Part shown: piece by piece, positions 10,101 through 20,456 of the stretch
How the letters are laid out: the number at the start of each line of letters is the position of its first letter
How positions within the stretch are numbered: the first letter of the stretch is position 1
Assembly: GCF_900172355.1 (NCBI RefSeq)
Contig: NZ_FWFZ01000006.1
Coordinates: forward strand, 176,765-240,764
Reading direction: 5' to 3'
Length of the DNA: 64,000 nucleotides
From: Roseisalinus antarcticus
GTDB lineage: Bacteria; Pseudomonadota; Alphaproteobacteria; Rhodobacterales; Rhodobacteraceae
Notes under the pieces: model-generated
The model's input: only the letters and a program-made list of their open reading frames with translations
The model's database searches: none
Told to the model about the DNA's origin: nothing
Program-made: the position numbers and the translations under genes

Positions 10101-10608
10101 CCCGGCCGCCGCCGCCCCAGGACGCCTTCAGCATCAAGGGATAGCCGATCTCCTTGGCCTCCGCCTTGATCGCCTTCATGTCCTCGCCCAGCACTTCGGT
10201 CGCGGGGATCACGGGCACGCCGGCCTCGATCGCCACGCGCCGGGCGCTGGCCTTGTCGCCCAGCTTGCGCATCGTGTCCGCGGTCGGGCCGATGAAGGCG
10301 ATGCCGTTGTCCCAGCAGGCGTCTACGAATTCGGGGTTCTCGGACAGCAGGCCGTAGCCGGGGTGGATCGCGTCGGCGCCGCATTCCTTGGCGACGCGGA
10401 TGATCTCCTCGATCGAGAGATAGGCCGCGACCGGCCCCATCCCCTCGCCGATGCGGTAGGCCTCGTCGGCCTTGAACCGGTGCAGGCCCAGCTTGTCCTC
10501 TTCGGCATAGACCGCGACGGTGCGCTTGCCCATCTCGTTGGCCGCCCGCATGACGCGGATCGCGATCTCGCCGCGATTGGCGATGAGGATCTTCTGGAAC
10601 TCGGGCAT
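7165..10608 (-). CDS. pyc: Pyruvate carboxylase
   Basis: The 1147-residue single-chain biotin enzyme makes oxaloacetate from pyruvate, bicarbonate and ATP. The order is biotin carboxylase with ATP-grasp (about 1-460; KILIANRGEIA at the N-terminus, MKASWGGGGRGM glycine loop), carboxyltransferase (about 535-800; TTMRDGHQSLLATRMR), and a biotinyl domain. The biotin lysine is Lys1112 in EAMKMETG. Length and order match alpha4 pyruvate carboxylases. It is monocistronic and divergent from the 10759 gene, sharing a 150-bp intergenic region that contains a CtrA box. Confidence 0.97.
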   Translation of the reverse strand: MPEFQKILIANRGEIAIRVMRAANEMGKRTVAVYAEEDKLGLHRFKADEAYRIGEGMGPVAAYLSIEEIIRVAKECGADAIHPGYGLLSENPEFVDACWDNGIAFIGPTADTMRKLGDKASARRVAIEAGVPVIPATEVLGEDMKAIKAEAKEIGYPLMLKASWGGGGRGMRPIENEGELEEKVREGRREAEAAFGNGEGYLEKMIIRARHVEVQILGDKEGNIYHLWERDCSVQRRNQKVVERAPAPYLSEVQREQICNLGKKICQHVNYECAGTVEFLMDMETGEFYFIEVNPRVQVEHTVTEEVTGIDIVRAQILIAEGKSLVEATGCASQYDVELSGHALQCRVTTEDPTNNFIPDYGRIQTYRSATGMGIRLDGGTAYSGAVITRFYDSLLTKVTAWAPTPEAAIKRMDRALREFRIRGVSTNIDFVINLLKHPIFLNNEYSTKFIDTTPELFDFKARRDRATKILTYVADITVNGHPETEGRVRPADDIKEPVAPRPQTKDLARGTRDILDADGPKAVAQWMLDQKRLLITDTTMRDGHQSLLATRMRSIDMVRVAPTYAANMSGLFSVECWGGATFDVAYRFLQECPWQRLRDIRAKMPNILTQMLLRASNGVGYTNYPDNVVQFFVKQAATSGVDVFRVFDSLNWVENMRVAMDAVQDAGKVCEGTICYTGDIFDPDRAKYDLKYYVTMAKDLEAAGAHVLGLKDMAGLLKPAQATALVKALKDEVSIPVHFHTHDTSGAAIATIVAASAAGVDCVDAAMDALSGNTSQPTLGSIVEALRFQDRDTGLDIAAIREISNYWESVRAHYAAFESGQQAPASEVYLHEMPGGQFTNLKAQARSLGLEEKWHEVAQTYADVNQMFGDIVKVTPSSKVVGDMALMMVSQGLTRAQVEDPDVDVSFPDSVVDMMKGSLGQPPGGWPKAIQKKILKGEKPSTARPGKQLPPTDLEATRAQIKDELEIEIDDEDLNGYLMYPKVFSDYAKRHETYGPVRTLPTSTFFYGMSPGDEIAAEIDPGKTLEIRLSAVGETNEEGEVRVFFELNGQPRTIRVPNRKVAAETVKRPKAELGNPAHMGAPMPGVVASVAAKAGAKVKEGDLLLTIEAMKMETGLHAERAATVKAVHVSAGSQIDAKDLLIEFED

Positions 10609-10734
10609 CTACGGTCTCCATGTCTTCGCAGTTGCAGAATTTTGTAAGGCGGTTCCCGGGCGGGGTAAACGGCTGTTGATGCCGGACGATATCGCTAACG
10701 GAGTTTATTTCCGCATCTGCACACTTGCCCGGCG

Positions 10735-10750
10735 TTAACGAAATGTTAAC
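10735..10750. promoter_or_regulatory. Perfect CtrA-box match (TTAA-N7-TTAAC)
   Basis: TTAACGAAATGTTAAC matches the full CtrA recognition consensus. It consists of two GTTAAC palindromes spaced 5 bp apart. It ends 8 bp before the start codon of the 10759 gene and about 125 bp upstream of pyc. A site this close to the start would more likely repress the 10759 gene than activate it, unless translation starts further downstream (an in-frame ATG lies at 10771). The binding inference rests on consensus alone. Confidence 0.55.
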
Positions 10751-10758
10751 CTCCGTTA

Positions 10759-11172
10759 ATGGCGACAGAGATGGAACTTGCGGCGATCCTGTGTTCGCTC
10801 ATCCTCGGGGGTGAGGTCGAGCAGCGCCATTATTTCGACGTCGTGGACCGACGGCATCACATCCGGGTGGATTGCGAGACGGACAGCCACGTGGTCGAGG
10901 TCGGGTTCGACGACAAGCGCTCGAGCAACGACAGCCTGCACCAGGCGCTATTTTCCGCAAACCTGACCGGCAAGCTGCCGATGATCGTGATCATCGACAC
11001 CAACGGCTTTGAAGAAAACGTGCAATACCAGATCGAGACCGTGGCCCGGATGACGGGGGTGTCCTATATGACCGTGACCGAGGATTTCCTGATCCGCTGG
11101 CAGATGACAGAGCCGTTCCGGCAGAACCGCTCCACCCTGTTTCGCCAGGTGGAGACGGCCGCGGTCAACTGA
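10759..11172 (+). CDS. Conserved unknown protein (137 aa) behind a CtrA box
   Basis: This is a 137-residue soluble protein without a signal peptide or membrane segment. The central part alternates beta strands with charged turns (RHHIRVDCETDSHVVEVGFDD; PMIVIIDTNGFEENVQYQIE), which gives it the look of a small alpha/beta domain, possibly of restriction-endonuclease-like fold, but no catalytic motif can be assigned. The first ATG has no Shine-Dalgarno sequence. The second ATG at 10771 follows GGCGACAGAG and gives MELAAILCSL, so the true start is uncertain. It is divergent from pyc. I do not recognise a characterised relative. Confidence 0.7.
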   Translation: MATEMELAAILCSLILGGEVEQRHYFDVVDRRHHIRVDCETDSHVVEVGFDDKRSSNDSLHQALFSANLTGKLPMIVIIDTNGFEENVQYQIETVARMTGVSYMTVTEDFLIRWQMTEPFRQNRSTLFRQVETAAVN

Positions 11173-11184
11173 CTGTCGGGCCGG

Positions 11185-11586
11185 TCACCATTCCATCTGC
11201 GGGGTGCCGTCCGGCGCCCAGACCTGCACAAGGGCGCATTCGATGAGCCAGGGGCGGGCCTCGGCGTCGCAAATCTTGGCGGCCACGTCGATGGCGACCG
11301 CCTCTTCGGGCAGGCCGCAGAAGCTTTCGTGCCAATGGTTGCCTTGCTCGTGCTGGGCGAAGATGTCGATTGACCACCCGGCAAAGGCGCAGGCTGTCGT
11401 GACCTCGCAATCCTCGGCATAGGCCCCGCCCGCGACGCATTCCTCCATGGCGCCGTCGATCGCCGTCTCGATATCCTCCGCAAAGCGGATGCCGCTTGCT
11501 TGTTCGGGGGCCTGGACGAAGGCGACCGACTCGGCGCCGGCAGGGGCGGCAAGGAGGGTGAGGCAGGCGGCGGCAAGACGAATCAT
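11185..11586 (-). CDS. Exported cysteine-containing protein, unknown function
   Basis: The 133-residue protein starts with a clear signal peptide (MIRLAAACLTLLAAPAGAES, cleavage likely after AGA). The mature part has six or more cysteines spread over about 110 residues, consistent with disulfides in the periplasm. The start was set at the ATG behind AAAGGAAC because the signal peptide begins there; the open frame extends 48 codons further upstream without support. It converges with the 10759 gene (12 bp apart) and is divergent from the UvrD-type helicase. No family is recognised. Confidence 0.7.
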   Translation of the reverse strand: MIRLAAACLTLLAAPAGAESVAFVQAPEQASGIRFAEDIETAIDGAMEECVAGGAYAEDCEVTTACAFAGWSIDIFAQHEQGNHWHESFCGLPEEAVAIDVAAKICDAEARPWLIECALVQVWAPDGTPQMEW

Positions 11587-11728
11587 GGGGCTTCGGTTCC
11601 TTTCAGTTTCGGTGAACCTAGCCGCGAAGCCGCGGTTTGGGCGAGGAAAAACACGATCCGGGCAGGTGTCCGGAACGGATCGTGAACAGACCTTTTCTGC
11701 CGCGGCAGTCTGGGCTAGTCTCCCATCC

Positions 11729-14116
11729 ATGAGCAGCTATTCCGAAGAAGACGCCTTCGAAGGCGCCGTTCCACTGTCGCAGCGCGCCATGGCGGCGCGG
11801 CCCGCGCCCTATCTCGACGATCTGAACCCGGCGCAGCGCCAGGCGGTCGAGGCGCTGGACGGCCCCGTCCTGATGCTTGCCGGGGCGGGGACGGGCAAGA
11901 CCAAGGCGCTGACGGCGCGGATCGTCCACCTGATGTCCCAGGGCAGGGCGCGGCCGAACGAGATCCTGGCGGTGACCTTCACCAACAAGGCCGCGCGCGA
12001 AATGAAGACACGCATCGGCAGGATGCTGGGAGAGACGGTGGAGGGGATGCCCTGGCTCGGCACGTTCCATTCGATCTGCGTCAAGCTCCTGCGCCGTCAT
12101 GCGGAACTTGCGGGGTTGAAGTCGAACTTCACCATCCTGGACAGCGACGACCAGGTCCGCCTGATGAAGCAGTTGATTGCGGCCGCGGACATCGACGACA
12201 AGCGCTGGCCCGCGCGGATGCTCGCCGGCATCATCGACAACTGGAAGAATCGCGCCTGGACGCCCGAGAATGTGCCCGCCGCCGAGGCGGGCGCCTTCGA
12301 CCGGCGCGGGGTGGCGCTCTATCAGCAATACCAGACCCGCCTGAAGGAGCTGAACGCCGTCGATTTCGGCGATCTGCTGCTGCATGTGGTGACGATCTTC
12401 CAGAAGCACGAAGATGTTCTGGCGCAATACCAGCGGTGGTTCAAATTTGTGCTGGTGGACGAGTATCAGGACACCAACGTCGCGCAATATCTCTGGCTGA
12501 GGCTGCTGGCCGGCGGGCACAGGAACATCTGCTGCGTGGGCGACGACGACCAGTCGATCTATGGCTGGCGCGGAGCCGAGGTGGGCAATATCCTGCGGTT
12601 CGAAAAGGATTTTCCAGGCGCGACGGTCGTCCGTCTGGAACAGAACTACCGCTCGACGGCGCATATCCTGGCCGCTGCCTCGGGGGTGATCGAGGCCAAC
12701 AAGGGCCGGCTGGGCAAAACACTCTACACCCAGGGCGCCGACGGCGAGAAGGTCCGCCTGATCGGCCATTGGGACGGCGAGGAGGAGGCCCGCTGGATCG
12801 GTGAGGAAATCGAGGCGATGCAGCGCGGCACCCGCGGGCTGGACGCGATGTCGCTCGATGACATGGCGATCCTGGTGCGGGCCTCGCACCAGATGCGGGC
12901 GTTCGAGGACAGGTTCCTGACCATCGGCCTGCCATACCGGGTGATCGGTGGCCCACGGTTCTACGAGCGGATGGAGGTCCGCGACGCGATGGCCTATTTC
13001 CGGCTCGCGGTGTCGCTGGACGACGACCTGGCGTTCGAGCGGATCGTGAACACGCCCAAGCGCGGGCTTGGCGACAAGGCGGTGCAGACGATCCAGAAGG
13101 CCGCCCGGTCGAACGGGCTGGGCCTGGTGGACGGGGCGCGGCTGTGCGTCTCGTCCGGGTTGATAAAGGGCAAGGGCGGCAAGGAGCTGGCGCTGCTGGT
13201 CCAGGGGCTCGACCGCTGGCACGCGCAGGTCCGCGACGAGGCCGACACCCATGTCGAACTGGCCGAGATGATCCTCGACGAGAGCGGTTATACCGGCATG
13301 TGGCAGGCCGACAAGACACCCGAGGCGCCGGGACGGCTGGAGAACCTCAAGGAACTGGTCAAGGCGCTGGAAAACTTCGACAATCTGCAGGGGTTCCTGG
13401 AACACGTCGCCCTGATCATGGACAACGAGACCGAGGAATCCGAAGCCAAGGTCTCTATCATGACGCTGCATGCGGCCAAGGGGCTGGAGTTTCCGGCGGT
13501 GTTCCTGCCGGGTTGGGAGGACGGGCTGTTCCCGTCCCAGCGCTCGATGGACGAGAGCGGGCTGAAGGGCCTCGAGGAAGAGCGGCGGCTTGCCTATGTC
13601 GGCATCACCCGGGCCGAGCGGCTGTGCACGATTTCGTTCGCCGCGAACCGGCGGGTCTATGGCCAGTGGCAATCGGCGCTGCCCTCGCGGTTCATCGACG
13701 AATTGCCCGAGACCCATGTGGACGTTCTGACGCCGCCGGGCCTGTACGGCGGTGGCTACGGGGCTGCGGGCATGGCGGCGGCCTCGCCGGTCCTGCAAGG
13801 GATGGCTGGCTCGGATCTGCACCAGAAGGCGGCCGATGCGAATGTCTACAATTCGCCGGGCTGGCGGCGGCTGCAATCACGCTCGCAGCAGCGCGGCATG
13901 GCGCAACCGCGCGAACAGCGCAACGTGACCATCGACCTGGAGGCGGTGTCGGCCTTCGCCGAGGGGGACCGGGTGTTCCACAAGAAGTTCGGCTATGGAG
14001 CGGTTCAGGGGATCGAGGGCGACAAGCTCGACATCGCCTTCGACAAGGCCGGATCGAAGAAGGTCGTGGCGCGGTTCGTGGTCGCCGCGGCCCAGGCCGA
14101 CGACATACCGTTCTGA
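11729..14116 (+). CDS. UvrD/PcrA-type ATP-dependent DNA helicase
   Basis: The 795-residue superfamily 1A 3'-5' helicase acts in excision repair, mismatch repair and removal of stalled proteins. Walker A is AGAGTGKT (51-58), followed by TFTNKAAREM (motif Ia), VDEYQDTN (motif II), GDDDQSIYGWRGA (motif III), the LEQNYRS block (motif IV), and TLHAAKGLEFPAVFLPGWEDG with ERRLAYVGITRA (motifs V and VI). The C-terminal tail (GDRVFHKKFGYG) is the Tudor-like region seen in PcrA/UvrD. The ATG follows a long in-frame extension without homology. Confidence 0.93.
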   Translation: MSSYSEEDAFEGAVPLSQRAMAARPAPYLDDLNPAQRQAVEALDGPVLMLAGAGTGKTKALTARIVHLMSQGRARPNEILAVTFTNKAAREMKTRIGRMLGETVEGMPWLGTFHSICVKLLRRHAELAGLKSNFTILDSDDQVRLMKQLIAAADIDDKRWPARMLAGIIDNWKNRAWTPENVPAAEAGAFDRRGVALYQQYQTRLKELNAVDFGDLLLHVVTIFQKHEDVLAQYQRWFKFVLVDEYQDTNVAQYLWLRLLAGGHRNICCVGDDDQSIYGWRGAEVGNILRFEKDFPGATVVRLEQNYRSTAHILAAASGVIEANKGRLGKTLYTQGADGEKVRLIGHWDGEEEARWIGEEIEAMQRGTRGLDAMSLDDMAILVRASHQMRAFEDRFLTIGLPYRVIGGPRFYERMEVRDAMAYFRLAVSLDDDLAFERIVNTPKRGLGDKAVQTIQKAARSNGLGLVDGARLCVSSGLIKGKGGKELALLVQGLDRWHAQVRDEADTHVELAEMILDESGYTGMWQADKTPEAPGRLENLKELVKALENFDNLQGFLEHVALIMDNETEESEAKVSIMTLHAAKGLEFPAVFLPGWEDGLFPSQRSMDESGLKGLEEERRLAYVGITRAERLCTISFAANRRVYGQWQSALPSRFIDELPETHVDVLTPPGLYGGGYGAAGMAAASPVLQGMAGSDLHQKAADANVYNSPGWRRLQSRSQQRGMAQPREQRNVTIDLEAVSAFAEGDRVFHKKFGYGAVQGIEGDKLDIAFDKAGSKKVVARFVVAAAQADDIPF

Positions 14117-14148
14117 GCTCGTTCGCTGCGTGACCGGCCCGATCTGAT

Positions 14149-14216
14149 TGAGCGCCTTCGGCGCACAGGTCTTGCCCGGCCTCCCCTGCGGGGAGCTCCG
14201 GGGCGGCGGGCGCTCA
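14149..14216. terminator. Bidirectional terminator-like structure between uvrD-type gene and moaA
   Basis: Between the convergent genes an 8-bp inverted repeat (TGAGCGCC ... GGCGCTCA) encloses a smaller perfect hairpin, CTCCCC-TGC-GGGGAG, at 14181-14195. The outer right arm covers the moaA stop codon. There are no T-tracts, so termination efficiency is unknown. Confidence 0.35.
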
Positions 14217-15218
14217 GCCTCCGGTGTGGCTCATGTGGCGGGTGACGCGGCCGTCCACCGCCTGCCGGGAATAGTCGAAATCATGGCCCCTGGGCTTGAG
14301 CGCGATTGCCGCGCGGATCGCGTCCTCGAGCGGGCCGTCCGCGTCGGAGCCGCGCAAGGGCCCGCGGAGGTCGGAATGGCCTTCCTGGCCCAGGCAGGTG
14401 TAGATCTCGCCGGTGCAGGTGATCCGCACCCGGTTGCAGCTTTCGCAGAAATTGTGGCTGAGCGGGGTGATCAGGCCGATGCGCTGTCCGGTCTCGGCCA
14501 GGCGCAGGTAGCGGGCCGGGCCTCCGGTGTCGTCGGGCAGATCCTGAAGGGTGTAGTGCCGGGCCAGTTGTGTGCGCAGGTCGTCGAGGGACCAGTATTG
14601 CCCCAGCCGGTCCTCGTTGCCGATGTCGCCCATGGGCATGACCTCGATCCAGGTCAGGTCCATCCCCCGTTCGGCGCAAAAGCGCGTCATGGGCAGCAAT
14701 TCGTCCTCGTTGAAGCCCTTGAGTGCCACCGCGTTCAGCTTTACCCGCAGCCCGGCCTTCTGGGCGGCGTCGAGGCCCCGCAGCACCTGGGGCAGGCGGC
14801 CCCACCGGGTGATCCTGGCGAATTTCGCCTCGTCCAGCGTGTCGAGCGAGACATTGACCCGGCGCACCCCCGCCGCGGCGAGATCGCCCGCGAAACGTTC
14901 GAGCTGGGAGCCGTTGGTGGTGAGCGTCAGCTCTTTCAGCGCACCGCTCTCAAGATGTCGTGACATGGCCCGGAAGAAGGTCAGGATATCGCGGCGGACG
15001 AGGGGCTCTCCGCCCGTGATGCGCAGCTTTTCGACGCCCAGCCGGATGAAGGCGGAACACAGCCGGTCGAGTTCCTCGAGGGTCAGAAGCTCTTTCTTGG
15101 GCAGGAATGTCATGTTTTCGGACATGCAGTAGACGCAGCGGAAATCGCAGCGGTCTGTGACGCTGAGCCGCAGGTAGCGGATCGCGCGTTGGAACGGGTC
15201 GACGAGGGGCTTGTCCAT
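14214..15218 (-). CDS. moaA: GTP 3',8-cyclase MoaA (molybdenum cofactor synthesis)
   Basis: The 334-residue radical-SAM enzyme performs the first step of molybdopterin synthesis, from GTP to 3',8-cH2GTP. The N-terminal CxxxCxxC cluster is Cys24, Cys28 and Cys31 (CDFRCVYC). The substrate-binding second cluster is [13 protein letters not shown] plus a later Cys. The protein ends in HTGG, the conserved double-glycine tail needed for activity. Length is normal. It has no moa neighbours here, so it is a stand-alone gene convergent with the helicase. Confidence 0.96.
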   Translation of the reverse strand: MDKPLVDPFQRAIRYLRLSVTDRCDFRCVYCMSENMTFLPKKELLTLEELDRLCSAFIRLGVEKLRITGGEPLVRRDILTFFRAMSRHLESGALKELTLTTNGSQLERFAGDLAAAGVRRVNVSLDTLDEAKFARITRWGRLPQVLRGLDAAQKAGLRVKLNAVALKGFNEDELLPMTRFCAERGMDLTWIEVMPMGDIGNEDRLGQYWSLDDLRTQLARHYTLQDLPDDTGGPARYLRLAETGQRIGLITPLSHNFCESCNRVRITCTGEIYTCLGQEGHSDLRGPLRGSDADGPLEDAIRAAIALKPRGHDFDYSRQAVDGRVTRHMSHTGG

Positions 15219-15301
15219 GTCATATAGCTAGGGGCGGCCGCGGCCGGGCGCAAGGCGGCAAACCTGTTGCCTCGGCGCGACGGGGCCCCTAGGAGTGGGG
15301 C

Positions 15302-15793
15302 ATGAGAGCCGCGATCCTGATCCTTCCGTTCGCCCTGGCCGCCTGCGAAAGCCCGTCTCTGCGCCAGATCCTGCAGCCGCGGGCCGAGCCGGTCGAGACC
15401 GGCCAGCCCCTGTCCGCCACCGGGCCGGTGGAGACGCTGGACCCGACGCCGCCACCGCCACCCCCGCCCGAGGCCCGCACCGTGGACGAATTCGACACGG
15501 CGACCGAAGAGGATCAGGCCGATGCGCTGGCCGCGCCGGCCGCCACCGGTTCGGCGCTCGGCACCACGCTGGCGACCCTCGGTTCGCCGGCGGATCCAGG
15601 GATATGGCTGAAAACGCCGCTGGTCAGCCAGACCGTGATGGGGCGCGTCGAATACCAGGGCAATTCGATCAATATCGAGCTGCGGCCCTCGGGCGCCGAG
15701 GCCGGGTCGGGCAGCCAGCTGAGCCTGTCGGCGATGCGGTTGATCGACGCGCCGCTGACCGAAATCGTGGAACTGGCGGTTTTCCGGTCCTGA
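15302..15793 (+). CDS. Putative lipoprotein, unknown function
   Basis: The 163-residue protein starts with a short signal peptide and lipobox, LAAC, with Cys15 as the likely lipidated residue. A low-complexity linker with a run of seven prolines (about 50-57) follows, then a C-terminal domain of about 70 residues containing WLKTPLVSQTVMGRV. It is probably anchored in the outer membrane through the lipid and the flexible linker. It is divergent from moaA and convergent with the AlkD-like gene (15 bp). Function is unknown. Confidence 0.7.
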   Translation: MRAAILILPFALAACESPSLRQILQPRAEPVETGQPLSATGPVETLDPTPPPPPPPEARTVDEFDTATEEDQADALAAPAATGSALGTTLATLGSPADPGIWLKTPLVSQTVMGRVEYQGNSINIELRPSGAEAGSGSQLSLSAMRLIDAPLTEIVELAVFRS

Positions 15794-15808
15794 CACCGGA
15801 GCGCGGGT

Positions 15809-16491
15809 CTAGACCTTGTCCATGATCCGCATCGCTTCGCGGCGGGCGAAGGGCTTCATCGCGGCGCCGTGCGTGTCCAGAAATTCGCGCACACGGTCCG
15901 GGTCGCGCTTGGACAGCTCACGCAGCCACCAACCGACCGTCTTCTGGATGAACCAATCGGGATCCGTCACGTAGCCCGCGGCCCAGCCGAGGATTCGCTC
16001 GCGCTCGGCCAGTTCTCGGGGTTTTGCATCCCGTGTCCTGGTCCAGGGCAGGGTCATGACGAGGGCGGCGCGGCGGGTCCAGATATGCTCGGAGGCGGTC
16101 CAGGCCTCCACCGTCTCCAGCCGGGAGGGATCGGCTGCGAGCCGTTTCTGTCCGGCGATGCTGGCATGATCGGCGATGGCCCAGGCGTCGAAGTCGGGCA
16201 ACCAGCCACGGATCAGGGTCCAGGCGCCGGTGTCGTCCGGGCGAATCCGTGCCTGGGTCAGCAGCTTGGCCGCGGCGATGCGGGCCTCGTGAACATTTGT
16301 CCGCCACAGGCCATCGGCCAGGGCGAGGCGGGCGTCGAGGGTGAGGTCCTTGCGCCAAGTCTTTGTCAAGGCGTCTAATTCCGGATTGGCGACGCCCAGG
16401 TAGGGACGCGCGGCCTTGTGATAGGCCGCCATCTCGGCCGCTTTCTGCGGATTGCCTCTTGCTTCGAGCGCCGCAAGGGCGTCGGCCCCGG

Positions 16492-16495
<4 letters not shown>
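15809..16495 (-). CDS. DNA alkylation repair protein, AlkD-like HEAT-repeat family
   Basis: The 228-residue all-helical protein matches the DNA alkylation repair (AlkD) family. These are HEAT-like repeat glycosylases that excise 3-methyl- and 7-methylpurines. The Trp-rich segments typical of the family are present: LADGLWRTNVHEAR, RGWLPDFDAWAIAD, YVTDPDWFIQKTVGWWLRE and SKRDPDRVREFL. Activity on DNA is inferred from the family. The ATG overlaps the glmS stop codon as ATGA, so it is probably co-translated with glmS, an odd functional pairing. An upstream 50-codon extension was rejected because it lies inside glmS. Confidence 0.85.
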
Positions 16496-18309
<1,814 letters not shown>

Positions 18310-18310
18310 T

Positions 18311-19654
18311 TCAGCCTCCTGTCCGTTTTCGGGCGCGCAACGTCTCCATCAAGCGTCGTGCGAGCCCGGGTTTGTTGACCTGCTTGGATCGCGCCAGGGC
18401 CAGGTCGCCCGCCGGCACATCGCTTGTGATCACAGATCCGCTGGCCGTCATCGCGTCGGCCCCCACGGTGACCGGCGCGACGAGCATGGTGTTGGACCCG
18501 ATGAAGGCCCCGGCGCCGATCTTGGTGCGGTGTTTGAAAACGCCGTCGTAATTGCAGGTGATCGTTCCCGCACCGATGTTCGTTTTCGGACCGATGTCCG
18601 CGTCGCCGATATAGCTGAGGTGATTGACCTTGGCGCCCTCGGCGATCTGGGCGTTCTTGACCTCGACGAAATTGCCGATCCGCACATTCTCGGCGAGCTC
18701 CGCGCCGGGGCGCAGGCGGGCGTAGGGCCCGACCACGCCGCCGCGGCTGACGTGGCAACCCTCGAGATGCGAGAAGGCCCGGATCGTGGCGCCCGATTCC
18801 ACAGTGACCCCGGGGCCGAAGACCACGTTTGGCTCCACCAGGGTCTCGCGCCCGATGACCGTGTCGAACGCCAGAAAGACCGTCTCGGGGGCGGTCATGG
18901 TCACGCCCTCGGCCATCATCCCGGTCCGGGCGCCGGCCTGGAACGCGGCCTCGGCGGCGGCGAGGTCGGCGCGGGTGTTGACGCCCAGCGTCTCGGCCTC
19001 GTCGCAGCGCACCACGGTCGCTGTCAGGCCCTGGGCGCGGGCCAGGGCGGGCACGTCGGTGAGGTAGTATTCGCCGGAGACATTGTCGTTGGACAGATCC
19101 CCGACGAGGGACAGAAGCGTCTGGGCATCGGCGCAAAGAAGGCCGGAATTGCAAAGGGTTATGTCGCGTTCTTCAGGGCTCGCATCCTTCCATTCGACAA
19201 TCCGGATCAGGCTGTCGCCCTCGGTCAACAAGCGGCCGTAGCGGGCCGGGTCGGCGGCCTCGAACCCCAGCACGACGATGTCGTGCTCGGCTCGCGCCCG
19301 GGTCATGGCCGCGAGCGTTTCGGGCCGCAGCAGGGGCGTGTCGCCGTAGAGGACCACGGCGTCGCCGGCGAAATCCGCCAATGCCTCGCGGGCCTGGGCG
19401 ACGGCATGGCCGGTGCCGAGCTGCTCGGCCTGGATCACGACCTGCGCGTCCGGCACCCAGTCGGCGGCGGCCGCACCGACCGCCTCGGCGCCGTGGCCCG
19501 CGACCACGACCACGCGCTCGGGTTCCAGCGTCATGCCGGACCGAAGCGCATGGGCCAGAAGCGGTGCGCCCGCGATCTCGTGCAGGACCTTCTGCCGGTC
19601 GGAGTTCATCCGGCTGCCGAGTCCCGCCGCCAGAAGGATCAATGCCGTTGCCAT
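18311..19654 (-). CDS. glmU: Bifunctional UDP-GlcNAc pyrophosphorylase / GlcN-1-P acetyltransferase GlmU
   Basis: The 447-residue bifunctional enzyme acetylates glucosamine-1-phosphate and couples it to UTP. The N-terminal uridylyltransferase has the LLAAGLGSRMNSD signature (7-19). The C-terminal half is a left-handed beta helix of hexapeptide repeats with the active-site region VNHLSYIGDADIG and TNIGAGTITCNYDG. Both activities therefore look intact. It is first in the glmU-glmS(-alkD-like) unit and divergent from gph. Confidence 0.97.
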   Translation of the reverse strand: MATALILLAAGLGSRMNSDRQKVLHEIAGAPLLAHALRSGMTLEPERVVVVAGHGAEAVGAAAADWVPDAQVVIQAEQLGTGHAVAQAREALADFAGDAVVLYGDTPLLRPETLAAMTRARAEHDIVVLGFEAADPARYGRLLTEGDSLIRIVEWKDASPEERDITLCNSGLLCADAQTLLSLVGDLSNDNVSGEYYLTDVPALARAQGLTATVVRCDEAETLGVNTRADLAAAEAAFQAGARTGMMAEGVTMTAPETVFLAFDTVIGRETLVEPNVVFGPGVTVESGATIRAFSHLEGCHVSRGGVVGPYARLRPGAELAENVRIGNFVEVKNAQIAEGAKVNHLSYIGDADIGPKTNIGAGTITCNYDGVFKHRTKIGAGAFIGSNTMLVAPVTVGADAMTASGSVITSDVPAGDLALARSKQVNKPGLARRLMETLRARKRTGG

Positions 19655-19754
19655 GCTGCCTCGCGTTGTCTTGTTACCGCCCTTCTAACCGGACGGGGGG
19701 GCATCGCAAGCGGGCAGGCTTTCACAAACCGTGTCGTGTCGTTACAGCGGGCCC

Positions 19755-20417
19755 ATGAAAAGCGTCATCTTCGATCTCGACGGCACACTGGCCGATACCA
19801 GCGCGGACCTGATCGCCGCCGCCAATCACTGCTTTCGCGGGCTGGGCCTGGGCGATCTGCTCGATCCCGTGGCCGACGCGGCGACGGCGTTTCATGGCGG
19901 GCGGGCGATGCTCCAGCTTGGGTTCTCGCGGGTCGAGGGCCCGGACGCGGTGGAGATTGACCGGCAATATCCCGTGCTGCTGAAGGCCTACGGCGCCGAC
20001 ATCTGCGTGCACACGCGGCTCTATCCCGGGGCGATCGCGGCGGTCGAGCGCCTGCGTGGCGCGGGCTACGCGGTGGGCGTCTGCACCAACAAACCCGAGG
20101 GGCTGGCCGAGCGATTGTTGCAGGTCCTGGGCATTCGCGACGCCTTCGGAGCCCTCGTCGGCGCCGATACGCTGCCGGTGCGCAAGCCCGACCCGGCCCC
20201 GCTGCGCGAGACGGTGCGGCGGCTGGGCGCCGATCCCGCCCGGACCTGCCTGATCGGCGACACCGATACCGACCGCAAGACGGCGGCCGCGGCGGGGGTG
20301 CCCTGCGTCCTTGTCACCTTCGGCCCCACCGGCGACGCCGTGCTCGCGTTGAACCCCGAGGCCAGCATCGGCCATTTCGACGATCTGGCGGGCGTTGTTG
20401 ACGCACTCGCCCTCTGA
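19755..20417 (+). CDS. gph: Phosphoglycolate phosphatase-like HAD hydrolase
   Basis: The 220-residue HAD-superfamily phosphatase has the nucleophile and acid/base in VIFDLDGTLADTS (Asp7, Asp9), motif II/III region VCTNKPEGLAERLL, and the metal-binding GDTDTDRKTAAAAG. Closest in style to Gph, which removes 2-phosphoglycolate formed in DNA repair or by oxygenase activity; the substrate is inferred. The ATG was preferred to an in-frame GTG 24 bp upstream because FDLDGT sits 7 residues in, as is usual. It is followed after 39 bp by the DegT-family gene. Confidence 0.82.
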   Translation: MKSVIFDLDGTLADTSADLIAAANHCFRGLGLGDLLDPVADAATAFHGGRAMLQLGFSRVEGPDAVEIDRQYPVLLKAYGADICVHTRLYPGAIAAVERLRGAGYAVGVCTNKPEGLAERLLQVLGIRDAFGALVGADTLPVRKPDPAPLRETVRRLGADPARTCLIGDTDTDRKTAAAAGVPCVLVTFGPTGDAVLALNPEASIGHFDDLAGVVDALAL

Positions 20418-20456
20418 GGTGTTGACCGGCCCCGGCGCACCGCTCATCAAGGCGCC

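Noticed and set aside
8380..10647. Open frame of 755 codons opposite pyc
   Set aside because: The pyc product is unmistakable; the opposite frame has no domain and no ribosome-binding site.
11618..13876. Open frame of 752 codons opposite the UvrD-type helicase
   Set aside because: Shadow of the helicase gene; no motif seen.
18310..18310. glmS ribozyme or leader regulation
   Set aside because: glmS begins 1 bp after glmU, leaving no room for a leader RNA element.
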